Made by a program: the position numbers and the translations under genes
Notes under the pieces: generated by a model
The model's input: the letters and a program-made list of their open reading frames with translations, nothing else
Told to the model about the DNA's origin: nothing
Databases searched by the model: none
Assembly: GCA_943372195.1 (NCBI GenBank)
Contig: CALRXS010000011.1
Span: 1 to 64,000 of the forward strand
Reading direction: 5' to 3'
DNA: 64,000 nt
Source of the DNA: JAEYZM01 sp943372195
GTDB taxonomy: Bacteria > Bacteroidota > Bacteroidia > Sphingobacteriales > Sphingobacteriaceae
Shown here: one piece after another, positions 26,661 to 36,483 of the stretch
Layout: each line of letters begins with the position of its first letter
Position numbering within the stretch: the stretch's first letter is position 1

Positions 26661-28958
26661 ATGAGAAGAATCTTCATTGTTTTATTGCTAATTACTTGTT
26701 TTATTGACACTTACGCGCAAAATACTAAAATTGGTGCCTGGACGAGTCATATGCCCTATCAGCAAGCAGTACAGGTCTTAAATACAGGTCAAGAGATTTT
26801 TTGTATTACATCAGGTGGCGTTTTTGTCTTAAACTTACAAGACAGTAGCATGTCGGTGATAACTAAGCAAGACGGACTATCTGGCACAAATATGAAAACC
26901 GGTGCATACGATGCCAATACAAAAACGGTAATAGTTGCTTATGAAAACACCAACATTGATTTAATTAGAGGAAGGGAAATTATCAATATTGACGACATTT
27001 TTAAAACAGAAATAACAGGTATTAAGTCAATAAATAGCATTAATTGTATTAATGGAATCGCCTATATTAATTGCGGTTTTGGTGTTGTGCTTTTAGATTT
27101 AAATAAAATAGAAATTAAAGACACTTATTACTTAGGTGATAATGGTTCAAACTTAGGGGTAAGTGGTATTTCAGTTTTCAATGATAAAATATTCGCCGCA
27201 ACTGATAGTGGAATATATGAAGCAGATTTGAACAATCCGAATTTAGCAAACTATCAAAATTGGCGTAAACATAGAAGTTTATACTCGTTCCCAACTAATG
27301 CTTTTCCTGCTTCAGCATGTGCAACATTTAATAACAGACTTTATGCTTTTATAAAAGATGGTATTTATGAGTATGATGGAAATGGATGGGTGTTATCAAA
27401 TAACGTATTTCAAGCCGGACTTGGAAAATTTGTATTGAGTCAGAATAAATTATTAACGGTATTCAATTTTGGAGTGATTGGATATGATGAAAACATGCAA
27501 TGGATAAATTTCGTAAGTGCAGGTAGTGGTAACACTTTCTTTAATGCCACTTACGACAATGCTGGTAAACTCTGGGTAGCTAATATAATCAAGGGTTTAC
27601 AAAGATATGATAACAATACATTAACCGGTACATACATACCTAACGGTCCATTTTCTTCAATCGCCCGAAGACTTGCAATTAACAATGGTAAATTAATTGT
27701 AGCATCAGGCACAGTTGGTGAAGGTTACTCGAATAGATTTACTTTGAACGGAATGTATCGATATCAAAATAAAGAGTGGAAAAACTACAACTATTTAAAC
27801 TACCCTGTAGTAGATTCATTTTACGATATCATCACAGTAGCGATAAATAAAAAGAACAATCGAGAATATTACGGTACATTTTGGAAAGGCATTGTAGAGT
27901 TTGATGAAAACGGATACGTAAGAGATTATAGCGGATATAATTCTACTTTAGGTGAAGCCTTTGGTAACGACGGACAATACAGAGTAACAGGTTTGGCATT
28001 CGATTCTAAATCACAATTATGGGTAAGTAATTATTGGGCAGATAAACCTATTTCTGTTTTAAAAACAAATGGCCAATGGCAAGCTTTTGAGTTCCCTGGT
28101 TTATTTGCAGAATATAAATATGTGAGTGATATTACTATAGACCAATACGATCAAAAATGGGTAACCATTCCTCGAAGTAATGCAATTTTAGTATTCAAAG
28201 AAAATACGAATGGAACAGTAAGATATATACGATTAACATCAGGTGCGAACAATGGTAATTTACCAAAAGATGCTTCAGAGGTATTATGTATAACAGAAGA
28301 TTTAGATGGAAGAATGTGGGCGGGTACAAACAAAGGACTTGCAGTTTTTTATAATACTGAAGACATACTAGACCCCAATGCAGATACTGATGCTCAACCG
28401 GTGAAAGTTATAGATGGAGAATTTGTACAATCGCTTTTAGAGAACGAATCAATCACTTGTATTAAAGTTGATGCCGCTAATAGAAAATGGATTGGTACAA
28501 GAAATGGTGCTTGGTTATTTACTTCGGATGGTACAGAGCAGATACATTATTTCAATACAGAAAACTCACCACTATTAACTAATATTATAAATGATATCGC
28601 TATAGATCAACAAACCGGTGAAGTGTATTTTGGTACAGACCTTGGTATTGTTTCATACAGATCTGATGCTACAGAAGGTTTAGAAACTAACAAAGAAAAA
28701 ATAAAAGTATTCCCCAATCCAGTTAGAGAAACATATAGAGGAGCTATTGCTATCGAGGGACTTGTAAATGCTGCAAATGTTAAGATAACTGATATAGAAG
28801 GCAAGGTAGTTTTTACAACTAAAGCGAATGGTTCACAAGCCATTTGGTATGGCAATAATTTCAGTGGCGAGAGAGTTCAATCAGGAGTTTATTTAGTGTA
28901 TTCTGCAAATGAAGAGGGACTAGAAACAATGGTGAGCAAAATTGTGTTCATTCATTAG
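26661..28958 (+). CDS. PorZ-like beta-propeller protein with T9SS type A sorting domain
   Basis: A surface protein of about 765 residues. A signal peptide (MRRIFIVLLLITCFIDTYAQ) is followed directly by IGAWTSHMPYQQAVQV and many propeller-blade repeats, for example KLWVANIIKGLQRYD, QLWVSNYWADKPI and RMWAGTNKGLAVF, which form two-component-regulator-type propellers. The C-terminal about 80 residues (KVFPNPVRETYRG, VKITDIEGKVV, SGERVQSGVYLVY) are a type A T9SS sorting domain. Length and architecture fit PorZ, a T9SS component of the attachment complex that itself carries such a domain. Adjacency to recO also fits my memory of Bacteroidota genomes, but a generic cargo protein is possible. The start ATG at 26661 is preferred over 26643 for the signal peptide. 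Confidence 0.7.
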   Translation: MRRIFIVLLLITCFIDTYAQNTKIGAWTSHMPYQQAVQVLNTGQEIFCITSGGVFVLNLQDSSMSVITKQDGLSGTNMKTGAYDANTKTVIVAYENTNIDLIRGREIINIDDIFKTEITGIKSINSINCINGIAYINCGFGVVLLDLNKIEIKDTYYLGDNGSNLGVSGISVFNDKIFAATDSGIYEADLNNPNLANYQNWRKHRSLYSFPTNAFPASACATFNNRLYAFIKDGIYEYDGNGWVLSNNVFQAGLGKFVLSQNKLLTVFNFGVIGYDENMQWINFVSAGSGNTFFNATYDNAGKLWVANIIKGLQRYDNNTLTGTYIPNGPFSSIARRLAINNGKLIVASGTVGEGYSNRFTLNGMYRYQNKEWKNYNYLNYPVVDSFYDIITVAINKKNNREYYGTFWKGIVEFDENGYVRDYSGYNSTLGEAFGNDGQYRVTGLAFDSKSQLWVSNYWADKPISVLKTNGQWQAFEFPGLFAEYKYVSDITIDQYDQKWVTIPRSNAILVFKENTNGTVRYIRLTSGANNGNLPKDASEVLCITEDLDGRMWAGTNKGLAVFYNTEDILDPNADTDAQPVKVIDGEFVQSLLENESITCIKVDAANRKWIGTRNGAWLFTSDGTEQIHYFNTENSPLLTNIINDIAIDQQTGEVYFGTDLGIVSYRSDATEGLETNKEKIKVFPNPVRETYRGAIAIEGLVNAANVKITDIEGKVVFTTKANGSQAIWYGNNFSGERVQSGVYLVYSANEEGLETMVSKIVFIH

Positions 28959-28962
28959 TACT

Positions 28963-29685
28963 ATGTTACATAAAACACGAGGAATAATATTAAAATCAAC
29001 ACCCTATTCTGAAAGCAGTTTAGTAATTCATATTTATACTGAACTCTTTGGTACGCAATCATACTTATTACAGGGTGTTCGAAAAAACAAATCAAAAATA
29101 CGATTGTCGATGTTGCAAAATTTGCAATTAGTAGACATGGTAGTTTACCATAAAGAAAATGGTGGCTTGCAAAGAATATCAGAGTTGAAAGCTTCGCCAG
29201 TATTTCAAAGTATACCATTAAACATTGTAAAAACTTCGCTCGCATTATTTATGTGTGAGCTTTTACATAATACATTAAGAGAGCAACATCAAGATGAAAA
29301 TCTATTTGACTTTTTATTTCGATCAATAGAGCTTTTAGATTTAACAGAAGGCAATGTTGCAAATTTTCATCTTTGGTTTTTGCTAAGGTATTCGCAGCAC
29401 TTAGGATTCTATCCGCAGAATAACATTACAGAACAATCTAAATATTTTGATATGCGAGAAGCTTCCTATGTAAGTAGCATACCCACACATCCTGCTTTTT
29501 TAGATGAGACTTCTACAATTATTCTTTCTCATTTACAAAATAATACTTGGGATGATATAAAATTATTAAAACTGACTAAAGAGCAAAGAAAGCAAATGCT
29601 CTTGCAATTATTGAACTATTACTCTGCTCATATTGAAAACTTTAAAGCGCTTAATTCGCATCATATTTTAGAAGAAATTATGTAA
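28963..29685 (+). CDS. recO: DNA repair protein RecO
   Basis: The RecFOR recombination mediator that helps load RecA on SSB-coated single-stranded DNA. About 240 residues. The N-terminal OB fold begins MLHKTRGIILKSTPYSESSLVIHIYTE with the family's gly- and thr-rich pattern, then QSYLLQGVRKNKSKIR. The helical C-terminal half contains FLFRSIELLDL and the LGFYP segment. The zinc-binding cysteines found in some RecO proteins are not visible, as in many Bacteroidota. The frame is open to 28942, within the previous gene; the ATG at 28963 lies just after the upstream stop and starts the canonical sequence. Confidence 0.93.
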   Translation: MLHKTRGIILKSTPYSESSLVIHIYTELFGTQSYLLQGVRKNKSKIRLSMLQNLQLVDMVVYHKENGGLQRISELKASPVFQSIPLNIVKTSLALFMCELLHNTLREQHQDENLFDFLFRSIELLDLTEGNVANFHLWFLLRYSQHLGFYPQNNITEQSKYFDMREASYVSSIPTHPAFLDETSTIILSHLQNNTWDDIKLLKLTKEQRKQMLLQLLNYYSAHIENFKALNSHHILEEIM

Positions 29686-29756
29686 CTAATGTGACAGAAC
29701 AAGTTATGCATGCAATTTTTTAAGGCATATCTTTATAGCAATAAAAAAACATCGAA

Positions 29757-30599
29757 ATGAAAACATATATTAAAAGTCTAAGCATTATAATAACTGCAAT
29801 TACGCTAACAGCTTGTAAAAAAGATGATGATTTACATACATCCGAAGATATAGACCCCAATAGAAAAGGCGAATTAACGATAGAATTTGATAATCGAGTT
29901 GGTAATTTAAACTTGGTATTAGACTCTATGTTTTACTACAATTCGTTTAATCAAAATTACAGTATAAGTAAATTTGATTATTTCATTAGTAATATAGTTT
30001 TGGTTAATGAAAACGGCTCGAAATATGTGATACCACAAGACAGTTCGTATTTCTTATTAAAAGAAAGTATTGTAAGTAGTAGAGAAATTAATTTAAGCAA
30101 TATACCAGAGGGCAATTATTCAGGTATTGAATTTATTGTGGGTGTAGATAGTTTAAGAAACACAATGTCATTAGATAAACGTACGGGTGCATTAGATCCA
30201 GGAGGTGACGCTGCGGGTATGTACTGGACATGGAATTCAGGTTATATATTTTTGAAGATGGAAGGAAGGTTTGATGATACAACAGATTCAATTATAACAC
30301 CACAAATGTTTCAATATCATATTGGCGGATTTGGAGGTATGAATACTCCAATGATGAACAACATCAAAAATATTTCATTGAACTTTGGAGAAGAGAAAGC
30401 AGAAGTAAGAGCATCTCATGGAGATGAAGGTCCGCAAGTTCATTTATATGTTGATGCATCAAAGATGTTAAACGGTACGACAAACATAGATTTCAAAACA
30501 CATTCAATTGTAATGTTAACTCCATTTGCAGTGAACATGGCAAATAATTATTCGAAAATGTTTAGTGTAGATCATGTGCATAATAGTCATACACATTAA
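29757..30599 (+). CDS. MbnP-like lipoprotein
   Basis: A 280-residue lipoprotein with signal peptide and lipobox (ITAITLTACKKDDD; Cys at about residue 20). The body matches the MbnP-like family (copper-binding partner of MbnH): LTIEFDNRVGNLNLVLD, a YSISKFDYFISNIVLVNENG segment, FIVGVDSLRNTM, and the signature DPGGDAAGMYWTWNSGYIFLKMEGRF. A C-terminal DHVHNSHTH His cluster may bind metal. No MbnH di-haem protein lies next to it, so a solitary role is likely. It abuts the convergent oxygenase gene with no gap between stops. Function is inferred from family only. Confidence 0.82.
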   Translation: MKTYIKSLSIIITAITLTACKKDDDLHTSEDIDPNRKGELTIEFDNRVGNLNLVLDSMFYYNSFNQNYSISKFDYFISNIVLVNENGSKYVIPQDSSYFLLKESIVSSREINLSNIPEGNYSGIEFIVGVDSLRNTMSLDKRTGALDPGGDAAGMYWTWNSGYIFLKMEGRFDDTTDSIITPQMFQYHIGGFGGMNTPMMNNIKNISLNFGEEKAEVRASHGDEGPQVHLYVDASKMLNGTTNIDFKTHSIVMLTPFAVNMANNYSKMFSVDHVHNSHTH

Positions 30600-31562
30600 T
30601 TACATTTTTAGTCCTATTTCTCTTAATCTCTCATCTAAATATTGTCCGGCTGTATAGTCAGAGTATGCTTTCGGATTTTCAGCATCTATGCATGAATCTA
30701 AACAAGCTAAGTTCATTTCTGACTTCGGATGTAAGAAGAATGGCACTGAATATCTTGAAGTACCCATTAAATCTCTAGGTGGATTAACAACTCTATGTGT
30801 TGTAGATTTTAATTTATTATTTGTTAATCGTTGTAACATGTCACCGACATTTACTACGATATCATCTGCTTGAGCTTTCACAGGGTACCAGGTACCATCG
30901 CGCGTTAGTACTTCTAATCCGTCAGCACTTGCACCAATTAACAAAGTAATTAAATTAATATCTTCATGTGCTCCTGCTCTTACAGCATCAGGTTCTAGAG
31001 CATCAGGATTAGTAATTGGGAAATAATGTATTGCTCTTAAAATACTGTTACCATTTCTGATTTTAGCATCAAAATAGTTTTCTTCTAAATTTAGATAAAC
31101 TGCAATTGCTTGTAAAATATGAGTACCTGCATACTCTAATTTCTTATAAACCTCTTTTGTGATTTCATTGAAGCGTTGCAACTCGTCTACTAATATATTA
31201 TCTGGGTATTCATCTTTAGGCAATACTTCTCCTTCGACGTATTGACCTACTTGCCAAAATTCTTTAAGATCTGGAGTCTTAGAATCTTTTGCCTTTTCTC
31301 TACCCTTACTTGTATATCCTCTTTGTCCGGCTAGTTCAACTATCTCATATTTCTTTTTAATATCTTCTGATAAGTCAAATAATTTTTTCACTTCAACATA
31401 AAGTTCAGCCATTAACTCTTTACTCATTCCATGATTTGCTATGGTAACAAAACCGGTTTCATTAAATGCTTTACCAATGCATTGAGAAAAATTATTTCTT
31501 TGCTCTGCATTACCATTAATATAATCGTTTAGGTCTAAGCGAGGTATGTTTACTGTTGTCAT
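30600..31562 (-). CDS. 2-oxoglutarate/Fe(II)-dependent oxygenase (isopenicillin N synthase-like)
   Basis: A 320-residue non-haem iron oxygenase of the isopenicillin-N-synthase-like superfamily. The N-terminal DIOX_N part is visible: FNETGFVTIANHGMSKELMAELY. The catalytic jelly-roll contains HEDINLITLL (HxD iron ligands, about residues 214-223), THRVV (third His ligand, near residue 269) and SRYSVPFFLHP, with the Arg for 2-oxoglutarate. Substrate is unknown; Bacteroidota commonly carry such a single gene outside any biosynthetic cluster, and none is visible here. It is separated from the downstream MbnP stop by no bases (convergent). Confidence 0.88.
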   Translation of the reverse strand: MTTVNIPRLDLNDYINGNAEQRNNFSQCIGKAFNETGFVTIANHGMSKELMAELYVEVKKLFDLSEDIKKKYEIVELAGQRGYTSKGREKAKDSKTPDLKEFWQVGQYVEGEVLPKDEYPDNILVDELQRFNEITKEVYKKLEYAGTHILQAIAVYLNLEENYFDAKIRNGNSILRAIHYFPITNPDALEPDAVRAGAHEDINLITLLIGASADGLEVLTRDGTWYPVKAQADDIVVNVGDMLQRLTNNKLKSTTHRVVNPPRDLMGTSRYSVPFFLHPKSEMNLACLDSCIDAENPKAYSDYTAGQYLDERLREIGLKM

Positions 31563-31563
31563 A

Positions 31564-33555
31564 TCATTTGATTTTATGCAAATTAATAAATTGAATATAT
31601 AATCTGAAATAATATATCAACAAAGCCAATAAAATCAATAGGTGTACTATAAATATGATGTTTAATGTATTATTAGAATACTTCCAACGCACTATACTTT
31701 CACCTTTATTTATTTTTACAGATTGATATGAAATATTTGATTTATATGAAGCTGTCTCTACATCGTTAACATATACATGCCAACCAGGATATGGATTTTG
31801 TGCTATTGTAAGTGTATTTGTATCACTACTAGAAACATTAAATTGGATTTCATTAATTTTGAAATTCATCAATTCAACTCTTGAATTAAAGTTATTTTCT
31901 AAATAATAAAAAGGTTTATTCCAGATACTATCTTTTAATTTGCTTTCAGATAAATCATTAAATGTTTTTAGTACAAATGGATTGTAGCCATCAATAGCAA
32001 TCTCCCCGAAATAACAATTCATATTCCAGTTTAAAGGCCAACGATATTGATATGCTTGGTCAATATGTGTATTAAGCGGAGTTGATGAAGGCAATTCTAT
32101 ATTTTCATCTCTATTCTCAATTAATTTATCAACCTCTTCACTTTTTACATCTAGTACCATACTTGCATGTGAATTCAACTGAATACTCACAAACATATCC
32201 ATAGAAATTATGATCAGTAAGAAAATTACATTTAATTTTTTATTGATAAGTAATACAGCAAAAAGAATCAAATGGATAATTAGTTGAAATAAGATATGTT
32301 GTAAAAAACTAAATTTCTCTAAATCACTAATCAAAGAAATCTGTTTTTTGTATATAAATAATATGATAATACTAATTATTGTGAGAGATAAAATAGTTAC
32401 TCTAAAAGCTTTCCATTTGTTTTGAACCTGTATATATTGAATACTGGAGCCAACAAGCAGCAAGGCAGTAATAATAAAAAACAATCTGAATAATGACGGA
32501 AATCTAAATAGATTAAATCCGGGTAAATAATGATATAGTAATTCTCTGAGTGGTGTTGCAGAACCAAAAGAAATAATTAGAAATAATACAGAAAGCAATA
32601 CTAGTAATATCTCGTATTTGTTTAATTTCCTAAAACATCCGAATAATAAAAAAACAAAACCCAATACACCAAAATAACCATTCGCCATTGAAAGATCTGT
32701 TTTAAAAAAATCAGGATTTTTAAATGAGCTAAAAGGAAATAAAAATGAAATGGCACTATTAATACTAAATGGGTGTTGTAATGCTCTTTCTAAAGTAATT
32801 CCAGAACCTCTACTAAAATAAGCTGAGCTACTAATAATTGAATATGTAATTGGTAATGTAGTTAGTATTAAAAGTATGATCCATATTACTCGAGAATTAA
32901 TAAAATCAATTTTATTTGAATCTTTAATGAACAATATAAATTGATCTATACAGAAAATATAATAGAGAACTATTGCAAATGCTGGGTAAGAACTACTAAG
33001 GAAAAAATAATTAATTATTATAAAAGCAATTAATGAGCGTTTATTAATTGTAATGCGTATATCGAGATAAAAATATATTAACCATGGTATGAAGACTGCA
33101 GCATATATCCATGTTAAATGTTGTGCGTTCCCGATGATAAACCCAGATGAGATATATGAAACTGCTAATATACTTGAAATGCCTTTATTAAAGTTTAATC
33201 TTTGAGATAATTTATAGAATCCTATGCATCCAAAAATTAGAGCGATAAGAATTTCTAATTGAATTATTGACATTGAATAGCCAAATATTAATGAGATAAT
33301 CCATGTAGGGTAAAACCAAACACCAGACTGTGGATCAGCGAATGTAGGGTAACCACCTAATTGATACGGATTCCAAAAAGGTAATACGCCATTATTTAAT
33401 GATTTAGAAATAAAAAATCTCCAAGGTAAATATTGTTCTGCCATGTCCCATTTCATAGAATAGGCTTCGAACCACATAAAATGAAATGCGATTAAAACAT
33501 ATAATATTAGAAAGATTAAATAATAATCTATTTTAATATTGCTCTTCTTCATCAA
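31564..33555 (-). CDS. YfhO-like multi-spanning membrane protein (second copy)
   Basis: A 663-residue polytopic membrane protein with about 12-14 hydrophobic segments and a C-terminal soluble part of about 170 residues ending in a final helix. It matches the YfhO family architecture: an N-terminal WFEAYSMKWDMAEQYLPWRFF periplasmic loop, PFWNPYQLGGYPTFADPQSGVWFYP, and a late YPGWHVYVNDVE motif. Function is probably in envelope glycan modification; the substrate is unknown. It overlaps the upstream AsmA gene by 23 bases, and the two likely form an envelope operon. It is more divergent and shorter than the YfhO-like gene at the start of the window. Confidence 0.8.
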   Translation of the reverse strand: MMKKSNIKIDYYLIFLILYVLIAFHFMWFEAYSMKWDMAEQYLPWRFFISKSLNNGVLPFWNPYQLGGYPTFADPQSGVWFYPTWIISLIFGYSMSIIQLEILIALIFGCIGFYKLSQRLNFNKGISSILAVSYISSGFIIGNAQHLTWIYAAVFIPWLIYFYLDIRITINKRSLIAFIIINYFFLSSSYPAFAIVLYYIFCIDQFILFIKDSNKIDFINSRVIWIILLILTTLPITYSIISSSAYFSRGSGITLERALQHPFSINSAISFLFPFSSFKNPDFFKTDLSMANGYFGVLGFVFLLFGCFRKLNKYEILLVLLSVLFLIISFGSATPLRELLYHYLPGFNLFRFPSLFRLFFIITALLLVGSSIQYIQVQNKWKAFRVTILSLTIISIIILFIYKKQISLISDLEKFSFLQHILFQLIIHLILFAVLLINKKLNVIFLLIIISMDMFVSIQLNSHASMVLDVKSEEVDKLIENRDENIELPSSTPLNTHIDQAYQYRWPLNWNMNCYFGEIAIDGYNPFVLKTFNDLSESKLKDSIWNKPFYYLENNFNSRVELMNFKINEIQFNVSSSDTNTLTIAQNPYPGWHVYVNDVETASYKSNISYQSVKINKGESIVRWKYSNNTLNIIFIVHLLILLALLIYYFRLYIQFINLHKIK

Positions 33556-36157
33556 TAGGTTCTTTGAGTTTTTCTTTTAACTTTTGAAGATTCGATTTTT
33601 TATTTTTTTGTATTGCTTTAATAGTATCTTTTTTCTGAACTGGAAGATCTTTCTCCCAATCAGCAGCACCTTCATTTAATTGCTCTCTAAATTCTTTATC
33701 TTTTTTAAACCAATTGCCAAACTCATCTTTTAGAATTTGTTTAACTTCTTGTCTTTCTTGTTTAAGATCTTCTGCAATTTTCTTTTTTATCATCTGTTTA
33801 TCTAAAGAAAACTTCGGACTTGTAGCATCACCATACATTCTAATAAATAGGGTAGTTTTTCCTGAACCGTCATCTTCAATTTCACCAAATTGCTCATCGC
33901 CTAATCTCTTAGATTTCTTTTTGATGACATTTGACAATAACATCTTTAAATGATAATCTATTTGATTATTGAATTGATGTGTACCTGAAAGATTAAGATT
34001 CAATGCATTAGATTTTACTTCCATATCTGGAATATAAATCACACTGTTTTTGATACTAATATTGTTTTCAAGATTTGAGAATTTCAAATTTTTCAGTTCA
34101 TTTACATCTATATATTTTGAAAGAGCAAGCATAGGAGTGAAATTTATCAGCTCACCATTTTCAATTAATATCTTACCATCAGCAGTAAATAAATTATGAT
34201 TTGAATTTAGATTCTCATCCCATGCCATATTGATTTTCAAATCACTTGTAAGTACCCCTTTTATATTTTTATCAGTTAATATATCTATACCAAAATTCTT
34301 GAACTCTTTAAATAAATTTGACACATCAACTTTTTGCAAACTTAGTCCGATTTTCATTGGCATTAAAATCGTATTTCTAGTATCAAACTTAATATCAGAG
34401 AATACAATTCCTTTTTGAGATTGAAATGATAAGTATTCGGCATCTAATATTTGATCATCAATTTTTATTTTGCCTTCAATGTCTTTTGCTTTAAATAAAT
34501 CGAATGAAAGATTTTTAATATTTAATAGAATATTAGCTTTAAGTTTCTTACTTATTTTGAATTTATAAGTTTCCCCCTGTTCAACCTTACTAGATGATAG
34601 CAATTCTTGTAGATTAATATTATTAGAATGTAATGTTGCATCCATTTGCAACTCTTGATCATCATTTAATAAATAGGCAAAAATATTTCTAAAGTAACCT
34701 TTGATACTTGCATCAGATTCACCTAATTTAAAGTTTGAGTTGTCAATCCTTAGATCGTTTTTCTGGAAACTTAATAAAGCATTCAACTGATCGATTGCAA
34801 GACTATAATTTTTTACATTCAGTTTAGTATTTGAAATATTTATAGTACCTGATGAATTAACATTTTTAAAGTTTTTGGTATCTTTTATGTCAGAAACTAA
34901 TCCTTCAATTTTAATATCAAAGCTAATTCTACCTTTTTCTGAATTAATATTTTTTACAGGAAAAAGTTTTAATAATTCAGGTATATTTTGACTTGTTTTT
35001 AAAGCACATTTTAGATAAGGGCTATTAAAATTTGAAATTTCGATTGTAGAAATAAATTCTTCATTATTATATAAACCCTTAAGATTTTCAACTCTTAATA
35101 CATCGTCTGTAATAGTACTTGTACGATTATTAGAATAAAAAACACTACAGTTTACATTGTTTAATTTTAAATCTTTGAATTCTGTGGTGTTCACTACTAT
35201 ATTAGTATTTGAAAGTCCAGCTTGTAATTCAACATTCGGAGTTTGATTTTTCATAAATCCTCCTTTGACTTTCATTTTAAAATAGAAATTTCCTTCGCTT
35301 TTAAAATCTTTAGTTTTTTGATAAACAGCATCAGGGAGTATGCTTAAAAAAGATTGAATGTTTAAGTCTTTTCCGTCTATTACAATGTCAACATTTTTAT
35401 TCTTATCTGAATATTCAATTATTCCATTTAATAATAAATTTAATTTCTCAACACTAAATGCTGTATTATTGAATTTGTAGGTATTATTGACAAGATCTAC
35501 ACTAAATTCAGAATTAAGTTTTATTCTTTTATTTTTTAGATAAGATATTTTTTCAAGTAATAGAGATTTAATAACTAAATCTGATTTTATTTTTAGTTCA
35601 AATTTATTAGAACCAAAATCTCCAGATGCATCTATATCATCTACATCAAATACCATGTATTGATTACTTGATTCATCGAAATGTTTAATGATTGAATTAT
35701 GTATTTCGATTTCGTTAATCTTTAAATTGAAATTTTTAGAGTCTGATTCATCATTCTTCTTCAATACATCAAAATTAAACTGTCCGTCTTTAAGGATTTT
35801 AGAATTCCAGACGGCGTTATTAATATAAAGTTTCTTTACTATGTACTTCTTCTGATAAATATCCCAAATATTAAAAAGCATTGAAATCTCGTCAGCCACC
35901 AATAAATCTTCATTATTACTTGCATCAGAGCTTTTAATACTCACATTTGGGAAGATTAAAGCAATTTGAGGAAAGTGTTCAAAGAAGTTTAATTCAATTT
36001 TATCGACCTTAATAGGAGTATTAAGACTTTTATTTAATTCCTTAACAGCAGCTTGTTTGATGTCGTTTTCAAAGTACCAAACTAATAGAAGCCCCTGAAT
36101 GACAAATATTAATGCAATTAGAATAGACCAAACGATAACTTTTTTGAATAATTTCAT
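33533..36157 (-). CDS. AsmA-family envelope protein
   Basis: A protein of about 874 residues with one N-terminal transmembrane anchor (VIVWSILIALIFVIQGLLLVW) and a large beta-rich periplasmic domain. The N-terminus (ELNKSLNTPIKVDKIELNFFEHFPQIALIF) and the C-terminal LLSNVIKKKSKRL region match AsmA-like proteins, relatives of bridge proteins implicated in phospholipid traffic between membranes. A basic C-terminal tail follows (KNKKSNLQKLKEKLKE). The start at 36157 is chosen because a TATGTTTG -7 box overlaps the more upstream in-frame ATG at 36187. It leads a two-gene unit with a YfhO-like gene. Lipid transport is inferred from family. Confidence 0.82.
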   Translation of the reverse strand: MKLFKKVIVWSILIALIFVIQGLLLVWYFENDIKQAAVKELNKSLNTPIKVDKIELNFFEHFPQIALIFPNVSIKSSDASNNEDLLVADEISMLFNIWDIYQKKYIVKKLYINNAVWNSKILKDGQFNFDVLKKNDESDSKNFNLKINEIEIHNSIIKHFDESSNQYMVFDVDDIDASGDFGSNKFELKIKSDLVIKSLLLEKISYLKNKRIKLNSEFSVDLVNNTYKFNNTAFSVEKLNLLLNGIIEYSDKNKNVDIVIDGKDLNIQSFLSILPDAVYQKTKDFKSEGNFYFKMKVKGGFMKNQTPNVELQAGLSNTNIVVNTTEFKDLKLNNVNCSVFYSNNRTSTITDDVLRVENLKGLYNNEEFISTIEISNFNSPYLKCALKTSQNIPELLKLFPVKNINSEKGRISFDIKIEGLVSDIKDTKNFKNVNSSGTINISNTKLNVKNYSLAIDQLNALLSFQKNDLRIDNSNFKLGESDASIKGYFRNIFAYLLNDDQELQMDATLHSNNINLQELLSSSKVEQGETYKFKISKKLKANILLNIKNLSFDLFKAKDIEGKIKIDDQILDAEYLSFQSQKGIVFSDIKFDTRNTILMPMKIGLSLQKVDVSNLFKEFKNFGIDILTDKNIKGVLTSDLKINMAWDENLNSNHNLFTADGKILIENGELINFTPMLALSKYIDVNELKNLKFSNLENNISIKNSVIYIPDMEVKSNALNLNLSGTHQFNNQIDYHLKMLLSNVIKKKSKRLGDEQFGEIEDDGSGKTTLFIRMYGDATSPKFSLDKQMIKKKIAEDLKQERQEVKQILKDEFGNWFKKDKEFREQLNEGAADWEKDLPVQKKDTIKAIQKNKKSNLQKLKEKLKEPIDEEEQY

Positions 36158-36184
36158 TCTAGCTAAAACGTACAATTTCTCTTT

Positions 36185-36192
36185 CAAACATA
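36185..36192 (-). promoter_or_regulatory. Candidate -7 promoter element for the AsmA-family gene
   Basis: TATGTTTG on the minus strand matches TAnnTTTG. It overlaps the upstream in-frame ATG at 36187 and lies 27 bases before the ATG at 36157, which supports the shorter start. The -33 position has CTG rather than TTG. Confidence 0.35.
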
Positions 36193-36221
36193 TATTAAAT
36201 TAAATTTTTTTTCAGATTTTT

Positions 36222-36251
36222 TTTGGAATAATTAAAAGAGTTCTATATTTG
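36222..36251 (+). promoter_or_regulatory. Candidate promoter driving the tRNA-Val array
   Basis: TTTG at 36222-36225, an 18-base spacer and TATATTTG at 36244-36251 make a near-canonical Bacteroidota promoter. It lies about 33 bases before the first tRNA-like copy and reads toward the intact tRNA. Confidence 0.6.
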
Positions 36252-36284
36252 CAGTCCCAAAAGCAAGGAAACAAGCTTTTAGAA

Positions 36285-36350
36285 GGAGGCTTAGCTCAGC
36301 TGGTTCAGAGCATTCCGACTTTCAGTCGGAAGGGTCACGGAACCGAAGTA
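36285..36350 (+). pseudogene. Degenerate tRNA-Val copy A (5' part only)
   Basis: GGAGGCT acceptor strand, TA, and the D arm (GCTC...GAGC) are identical to the intact tRNA-Val downstream. The anticodon arm is changed to TTCCGACT-TTC-AGTCGGAA (36313-36331), an 8-bp stem with a three-base loop. After GGGTCAC the sequence no longer forms a T arm or 3' acceptor strand, so it cannot fold as a tRNA. Confidence 0.8.
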
Positions 36351-36365
36351 GTTAAAAATAATTTT

Positions 36366-36440
36366 GGAGGCTTAGCTCAGCTGGTTCAGAGCATCTGCCT
36401 TACAAGCAGAGGGTCACTGGTTCGAATCCAGTAGCCTCCA
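36366..36440 (+). tRNA. tRNA-Val (anticodon TAC)
   Basis: A complete 75-base cloverleaf. The acceptor GGAGGCT pairs with AGCCTCC (36433-36439), plus discriminator A. The D arm is GCTC/GAGC. The anticodon stem TCTGC/GCAGA encloses CTTACAA, with anticodon TAC at 36401-36403. Variable GGGTC precedes the T arm ACTGG-TTCGAAT-CCAGT. CCA is not encoded. A terminator hairpin follows within a few bases. This is the only intact tRNA gene seen in the window. Confidence 0.96.
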
Positions 36441-36442
36441 CG

Positions 36443-36473
36443 AAAAGAGAAACAAATTGTTTCTCTTTTTTTT
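36443..36473 (+). terminator. Rho-independent terminator after tRNA-Val
   Basis: GAGAAAC-AAATT-GTTTCTC, a 7-bp stem extendable through A/T pairs, is followed by a run of eight T. The same hairpin is repeated after the next tRNA-like copy. Confidence 0.85.
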
Positions 36474-36483
36474 GTAAAAAAAT

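Noticed and set aside
30600..31562. Part of a beta-lactam or other natural-product cluster
   Set aside because: The oxygenase resembles isopenicillin N synthase only at superfamily level, and no peptide synthetase or tailoring genes are nearby.
36249..36434. Open reading frame of 61 codons across the tRNA region
   Set aside because: It translates the sense strand of the tRNA copies (GGLAQLVQSICLTSRGSLVRIQ-type peptide), a known artefact of tRNA sequence, and has no other support.
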